Below, one piece after another: positions 59,954-64,000 of a DNA stretch of 64,000 nucleotides (its first letter is position 1; each line of letters opens with the position of its first letter). The notes beneath the pieces are model-generated. The model saw only the letters and a program-made list of their open reading frames with translations. It was not told where the DNA came from and made no database searches. The stretch comes from JAFDWI01 sp963764215 (GTDB lineage: Bacteria; Actinomycetota; Acidimicrobiia; Acidimicrobiales; Iamiaceae): assembly GCA_963764215.1 (NCBI GenBank), contig CAVXRS010000006.1, forward strand, positions 62,001 to 126,000, in the 5' to 3' direction. The position numbers and the translations under genes were made by a program.

Positions 59954-62008
59954 TCAGCGAGCACTCAGGTCGTACAGCGTCACCCCGTTCACGGTCGTGG
60001 CGGTGAAGTTGGCCTCGACCCAGGAGGTGATCGCACTCCCCGACGACGAACCACCGCCCGGGCCGGCACGTCCACCTCGGGGCCCCCGGCCGCCCGGACC
60101 ACCGCCGCTGGCGATGAACCAGTGGATGTCGCCGTCGGCGACAGAGCGCTCGAACTGGGCCAGGTTGGGGTAGGGATCCGAGCCGTTGAACCCGCCGATG
60201 GCCATGACCGGCTCACCTGAAGCGAGCTGGAAGCCCGACGCGGAGTTCGATCCGACGGCCGCCGCCGCCCACCGGTACGAGCCGGCGTTTTCGCGCAACA
60301 TGGCGGTGATCGCCGCACTGGACCGGCTGCCGTTCAACAATCCTCCGGCACTGGCGCCTCCGCCCGGTGCGCCGATTCGGCCGGCAGGCCCGCCGCCGGG
60401 TGCGCCGAATCCACCCGCAGGCCCGCCGCCGGGTGGGCCGAACCGGCCACGCCCCCGCCCTCCACCGGGCCCGAAGCGTCCGCCCTGATCGGGGCCTGCC
60501 GTGGGCAGCGAACCCGCATGGGTCACCGAGGCCGTCTGCAGGCTGTACGCGATCGGCCCGGCCAGACCCACCACGAGCGCGACCAACGCGATCGCGGTGC
60601 CCGGCCGACCACGCAGCGTCGGCGCGGTCAGCACCAGCGCCGCCGCGGCCAGACCCGTGAACAGCACCGCCGGGGCGAGCCATGGTGTCCAGTCCGCCCG
60701 ACCGAGGAGCGCGTGCGCCCACCACGCGGTCACCGCGGTCGCGCCGGCGAGCACGATGCGGGCCGTCCAGGTTCCGCGTCGTTGCCACGCGAGGTGCGCT
60801 CCCATGCCGACCAGGGCGCCGATCGCGGGCGCCAGGGCGACGGTGTAATAGGGGTGGATGATGCCCTGTCCGAAGCTGAACACCGCACCGGTGACCAGAA
60901 GCCAGCCGCCCCAGATCACCAGTGCGGCACGTTGCCGGTCGGTGCGCGGGGCGCGGCGGGTCCACCACAGTCCTGCTGCCAACAGGATCAGTGCGGCCGG
61001 GATGAGCCACGAGGCCTGGGAGCCGAACTCGCGGTTGAACATCCGACCCCAGCCGGTGGGACCCCAGATGCCGCCGTTGTTGGCGCTGCCGGTCTCGTTG
61101 CCGGTGAGCCGACCGAATCCGTTGTAACCGAGGGTCAACCCCAGCAACGAGTTGTGCTGGGATCCGCCGATGTAGGGCCGGTCGGACTTCGGCCACAGCT
61201 CGACCACGGCCACGTACCAGCCGGCGGAGACCACGAGAGCGACGAACCCGGCGACCGACTGGAACAGGCGACGACGCAGCGGCGTGTCCGCCAACAGCAG
61301 GTAGACCAGCGCCAGCGCGGGAGCCACCAGCAACGTCTGGAGCATCTTGGTCAGAAAGCCGCATCCCACCAGCGCCCAGGCGGCCACCACCCACCGGGTG
61401 GCGGTCGTCTCGAGCGCGCGGACCATGCACCACACGGCACCGACGAGCAGGAGGACCAGCAACGCGTCCGGGTTGTTGAACCGGAACAGCAACGTGGCGA
61501 CCGGCGTGGTCGCCAGCACCGCACCGGCGATGAGACCGGCGACCGGCCCGAACCAGCGTTTGACCGTGTTGTAGAGGATCCCCACCGAGGCGACCCCGGC
61601 AAGCGCCTGGGGCACGAGGATGCTCCACGCGTTCACACCGAAGATCCGGGCCGACAACCCCATGACCCACAGAGCCATCGGCGGTTTGTCGACCGTGATC
61701 GCGTTCGCCGCGTCGGACGACCCGAAGAACCAGGCCTTCCAGCTCACCGAACCGGCCTGCGCGGCGGCGGAGTAGAAGCTGTTCGCCCAGCCCGACGCGC
61801 CCAGACCCCACAGGTACAACAGGCCGGTGGCGCCGAGCAGCCCCAGCAGTGCCGGACGCGCCCATCTCGGATCGGACGCCGCACCACCCGCCACGTCCGG
61901 CGTCGATACCCGCGCGCGCGAACCCTGGCTTGCGACTTGCTCACCGTCGCCCGGCGTCGAGCCGTCGTGAGGCGCGGGCATCCCTGGTGCCGCGATGGTG
62001 CTCGTCAC
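59954..62008 (-). CDS. ArnT/PMT-like membrane glycosyltransferase
   Basis: The 684-residue protein has 11-13 membrane helices. After the first comes the GT-C signature SAAAQAGSVSWKAWFFGSSD with AITVDKPPMALWVMGLSARI, where the Asp-Lys-Pro-Pro stretch is the usual catalytic or donor-site feature of ArnT-like enzymes. A Gly/Pro-rich insert of about 45 residues lies between the membrane part and a soluble C-terminal domain that contains VMAIGGFNGSDPYPN and ADGDIHWFIASGG. It should move a sugar from a lipid-phosphate donor to an envelope acceptor. The GTG start at 62008 overlaps the GT2 stop (GTGA), so the GT2 enzyme likely makes its donor. Confidence 0.88.
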   Translation of the reverse strand: MTSTIAAPGMPAPHDGSTPGDGEQVASQGSRARVSTPDVAGGAASDPRWARPALLGLLGATGLLYLWGLGASGWANSFYSAAAQAGSVSWKAWFFGSSDAANAITVDKPPMALWVMGLSARIFGVNAWSILVPQALAGVASVGILYNTVKRWFGPVAGLIAGAVLATTPVATLLFRFNNPDALLVLLLVGAVWCMVRALETTATRWVVAAWALVGCGFLTKMLQTLLVAPALALVYLLLADTPLRRRLFQSVAGFVALVVSAGWYVAVVELWPKSDRPYIGGSQHNSLLGLTLGYNGFGRLTGNETGSANNGGIWGPTGWGRMFNREFGSQASWLIPAALILLAAGLWWTRRAPRTDRQRAALVIWGGWLLVTGAVFSFGQGIIHPYYTVALAPAIGALVGMGAHLAWQRRGTWTARIVLAGATAVTAWWAHALLGRADWTPWLAPAVLFTGLAAAALVLTAPTLRGRPGTAIALVALVVGLAGPIAYSLQTASVTHAGSLPTAGPDQGGRFGPGGGRGRGRFGPPGGGPAGGFGAPGGGPAGRIGAPGGGASAGGLLNGSRSSAAITAMLRENAGSYRWAAAAVGSNSASGFQLASGEPVMAIGGFNGSDPYPNLAQFERSVADGDIHWFIASGGGPGGRGPRGGRAGPGGGSSSGSAITSWVEANFTATTVNGVTLYDLSAR
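60343..60444 (-). repeat. Tandem 33-bp repeats encoding an 11-residue Gly-Pro module
   Basis: Three near-identical units of about 33 bases encode FGPPGGGPAGG, FGAPGGGPAGR and IGAPGGGASAGG within the ArnT-like gene. The stretch should be a flexible, disordered extracytoplasmic linker. Such repeats can change copy number between strains by slippage. Confidence 0.7.
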
Positions 62009-62937
62009 GCGGACATCCTCTCGATCGGATCCGGCCGGTTCGGCGGGCGACGGTCGGCTCCGGGTTCCGCGTCGTCGATGGTCGGGCCGACTGGCGCGGC
62101 CAACCGTCCAGGTTCGATCCGACCCCCACCGCAGGCGAAGCAACGCAGCAGACGCAGCACGCCGCAGAGGTCGTCCACCGCGGTCCGGACGACGTCGACC
62201 CGGGAGTCGGGATCGTCCACCCAGTCCACGGGCACTTCGTGGATACGGATGCCGTTGCGTTCGGCGAGGACCAGGAGCTCGGTGTCGAAGAACCAGGACT
62301 GATCCTCGACCAACGGTACGAGCGCGGCGGCGACGTCGTGACGCAGGGCCTTGAAACCACACTGCGCATCGCTGAAGTGGCAGCGCAGCGCCCGGTGGAG
62401 AATGAAGTTGTAGGTGCGTGAGATCACCTCGCGTCGCGGCCCGCGCACGACTCGGGCTCCGGCCGCGAGCCGGGTGCCGATGGCCACGCCGCTGTGACCG
62501 GTCACCAGTGGGGAGACCAGCGGGTACAACGCGTCGAGATCGGTGGACAGGTCCACATCCAGGTAGGCGACGATGGCTGCCGAACTGCGCGACCACGCCG
62601 CCCGCAGCGCCCGTCCCCGTCCCTTGGCATCCAGATGCATGGCAGACACCCCGGGGAGATCCTCGGCCAGGCCGCGGGCCAGCGCCCAGGTGGCGTCGGT
62701 GCTGGCGTTGTCGACGATCGTGATCGTCCAGGGCAGCGGGAACCGGTCGGTGAGGTACGTGTGCAGCCGCGTGATCGAGGACGAGAGCACCCGCTGTTCG
62801 TTGTGGACGGGCACCACGATCTCGACCGTCGCCCGAGCCGCGAACCCTTCGGATCGTCCACCGGCGCCGTGGGGAGCTGCGACCGCGCCATCGATCGGTC
62901 CGTGGCCGGGGCTCGTCACTTCCGCTCGCTTCGTCAT
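62005..62937 (-). CDS. Family 2 glycosyltransferase (dolichyl-phosphate sugar synthase-like)
   Basis: The 310-residue GT-A enzyme has VEIVVPVHNEQRVLSSSITR, TITIVDNASTDATW, the metal-site VAYLDVDLSTDLDALYPLVS and CGFKALRHDVAAALVPLVED, with WFFDTELLVLAERNG and EVPVDWVDDPDSRVD near the C-terminus. It resembles bacterial polyprenyl-phosphate glucosyl- or mannosyltransferases. It probably charges a polyprenyl phosphate with sugar for the ArnT-like enzyme encoded next (GTGA overlap). The ATG at 62937 is preferred to a start 12 bases earlier. Confidence 0.9.
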   Translation of the reverse strand: MTKRAEVTSPGHGPIDGAVAAPHGAGGRSEGFAARATVEIVVPVHNEQRVLSSSITRLHTYLTDRFPLPWTITIVDNASTDATWALARGLAEDLPGVSAMHLDAKGRGRALRAAWSRSSAAIVAYLDVDLSTDLDALYPLVSPLVTGHSGVAIGTRLAAGARVVRGPRREVISRTYNFILHRALRCHFSDAQCGFKALRHDVAAALVPLVEDQSWFFDTELLVLAERNGIRIHEVPVDWVDDPDSRVDVVRTAVDDLCGVLRLLRCFACGGGRIEPGRLAAPVGPTIDDAEPGADRRPPNRPDPIERMSA

Positions 62938-63054
62938 GGCCCACACCATCCCAAGCGGATCTCAGCCTCCCCTCCCGAGAAGCTCAGAATTCCCTTGGGA
63001 TCGATGCGCCACAACCCGGATTCCGGGATGCTCCGGAACGGGCCGGTCAGCGCA

Positions 63055-63984
63055 TCATTCGATCGCGCCCCGCAGTTCGTCGATCCAGCGCTGTGCCTCG
63101 CGTGCGGAGTCGCTGACGGCGCGGCGCACCTGGGCGCCGTCGGGCCCCGCCGCGGGATACGACCCCAGGAACTTGCACCGCGCCTGTTCGGTGTGCAGGG
63201 CCCGCAGCGCATCGGCGACGACCTCGTCCGCGATGTGGCCCTCCAGGTCGATCACGAAGCAGTAGTTCCCCAGTCCCGAACGGGTCGGCCGGGACTCCAG
63301 CCGGGTCAGGTTGATGGCACGGGAGGCGAACTCGGCGAGGATCGCCAGCAGGGAGCCGGGCCGGTCCGCATGCTGGAACACCACGAGCGACGACTTGTCG
63401 TGCCCGGTGGGCGCCGGAATCCGCTTCGGGGCGACCAGCACGAAGCGGGTGGCGTTGTCGCGGTGGTCCTCCACGCCCGCCACCAACGTGTCCAACCCGT
63501 AGCGCTCCCCTGCCAGGGAGTTGGCCAGCGCCACGACACTCGGGTCCTGCAGTTCGGCCACCTGCTGTGCCGCGCCGGCCGTGGAGTCGGCGCCACGCTC
63601 GACCGCGCCGGGAAGCGTGTCGTGCAGGAACGTGCGGCACTGGCCGAACGCGACCGGCATCGAGACCACCGTTTCGATGCCGTCCAGCCTGGTTCCGGGT
63701 ATGCCGAGCAGATCCAGGCTGACCGGCACCACGACCTCACGTTGGATGAACAGGTCGACATCGTGGGTCAAGGTGTCGATGGTGACGTTCACCATGCCCT
63801 CGAGTGCGTTCTCGATCGCCACCACCCCGGCGTCGACCTCGCCGGCCGCGGTGGCGTGCAACACCTCGGGCATGGAGGGATACCCGGTCAGCTCGGCTGC
63901 AGCCAGATCCGGCTGGGTACGCAACGCCTGTTCGCAAAAGGTCGCTTCGGGACCCAGGTAGCCCACCCGCGTCAACCGGGGCAC
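63055..63984 (-). CDS. pheA: Prephenate dehydratase
   Basis: The 309-residue protein begins VGYLGPEATFCEQAL, has VVAIENALEGMVNVTIDTLT and the catalytic DNATRFVLVAPKR stretch, then a C-terminal ACT domain (SLLAILAEFASRAINLTRLE with ESRPTRSGLGNYCFVIDLEG). It converts prephenate to phenylpyruvate and is normally feedback-inhibited by phenylalanine through the ACT domain. The start is a GTG at 63984, which leaves 16 bases before the window edge, so upstream control is not visible. The gap to the GT2 gene (117 bases) shows no clear terminator. Confidence 0.95.
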   Translation of the reverse strand: MPRLTRVGYLGPEATFCEQALRTQPDLAAAELTGYPSMPEVLHATAAGEVDAGVVAIENALEGMVNVTIDTLTHDVDLFIQREVVVPVSLDLLGIPGTRLDGIETVVSMPVAFGQCRTFLHDTLPGAVERGADSTAGAAQQVAELQDPSVVALANSLAGERYGLDTLVAGVEDHRDNATRFVLVAPKRIPAPTGHDKSSLVVFQHADRPGSLLAILAEFASRAINLTRLESRPTRSGLGNYCFVIDLEGHIADEVVADALRALHTEQARCKFLGSYPAAGPDGAQVRRAVSDSAREAQRWIDELRGAIE

Positions 63985-64000
63985 AGCTGAATCTGACGCA

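Noticed and set aside
1..64000. CRISPR array, prophage, insertion sequence or integron
   Set aside because: No regularly spaced repeats, transposase, integrase or phage structural genes were seen.

Overview
The window is a piece of a high-GC actinobacterial chromosome, most likely from the class Acidimicrobiia or a close relative. The class is inferred from gene content, not from a marker gene. Supporting signs are the strong GC bias at third codon positions, frequent GTG starts, many ATGA/GTGA stop-start overlaps, a DUF664-type (mycothiol-linked) DinB protein, a SigF/UsfX-type sigma and anti-sigma pair, a DUF222-HNH protein and a class F-like sigma factor. I see no phage, transposon, integron or CRISPR array. 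The window reads as ordinary chromosomal backbone with some accessory genes.

Layout. 1-5.5 kb: end of a secernin-like peptidase, a flavin amine oxidase, an Old Yellow Enzyme homologue, a PAS-GAF-GGDEF cyclase and a glyoxalase-fold protein. 5.5-16.2 kb (minus strand): an ArsR/CDF metal efflux pair, a PEBP protein, a protein of unknown function and a complete Kdp potassium system in the order small membrane protein-kdpF-A-B-C-D-E. 16.6-24.4 kb: an ArsR/SRPBCC pair with a striking promoter-operator, tRNA-Ser(GCU), a thioesterase, a second cyclase (paralogue of the first), a TetR regulator, a membrane protein, a DinB protein and a DUF4236-TPR protein. 24.4-33.4 kb: an LPxTG-anchored S15 peptidase, a YwiC-like membrane protein with a cysteine-rich HTH regulator, a ClC chloride transporter with MarR, a small operator-controlled membrane operon, tRNA-Ser(UGA) and AhpD-like and DUF2237 proteins. 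33.4-47.1 kb: a pentapeptide-repeat lipoprotein, tadA, tRNA-Ser(CGA), DUF222-HNH, MFS and MMPL transporters, xseAB and an ABC-type pair whose ATPase motifs are degenerate. 47.1-64 kb: dut, rsbW-sigF, a lipid/acyl-CoA region (TetR, SDR, two crotonases, SCP2) with a SpoU methyltransferase inside it, DUF2207, carbonic anhydrase, katG, three membrane/glycosyl-transfer genes and pheA.

Sequence quality matters here. About 24 single-base frame breaks fall in otherwise well-conserved genes, including xseA, kdpD, kdpE, kdpC and kdpB. Most are one extra base in a short G or C run, and twelve of them lie between 8.4 and 12.4 kb. I read nearly all of them as sequencing or assembly indels and give whole-gene coordinates, naming each break. 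Products of these genes should be rebuilt before use.

Functional themes are ion homeostasis (Kdp, CDF, ClC), c-di-GMP signalling (two cyclases without a visible inhibitory site), stress response (SigF, catalase-peroxidase), acyl-CoA metabolism and envelope glycosylation. The most unusual items are the ABC-like protein without a P-loop lysine, the promoter-operator-start overlap at 16.6 kb, the SufR-like cysteine pattern in the regulator beside ywiC, and the LPxGW-module pentapeptide lipoprotein.
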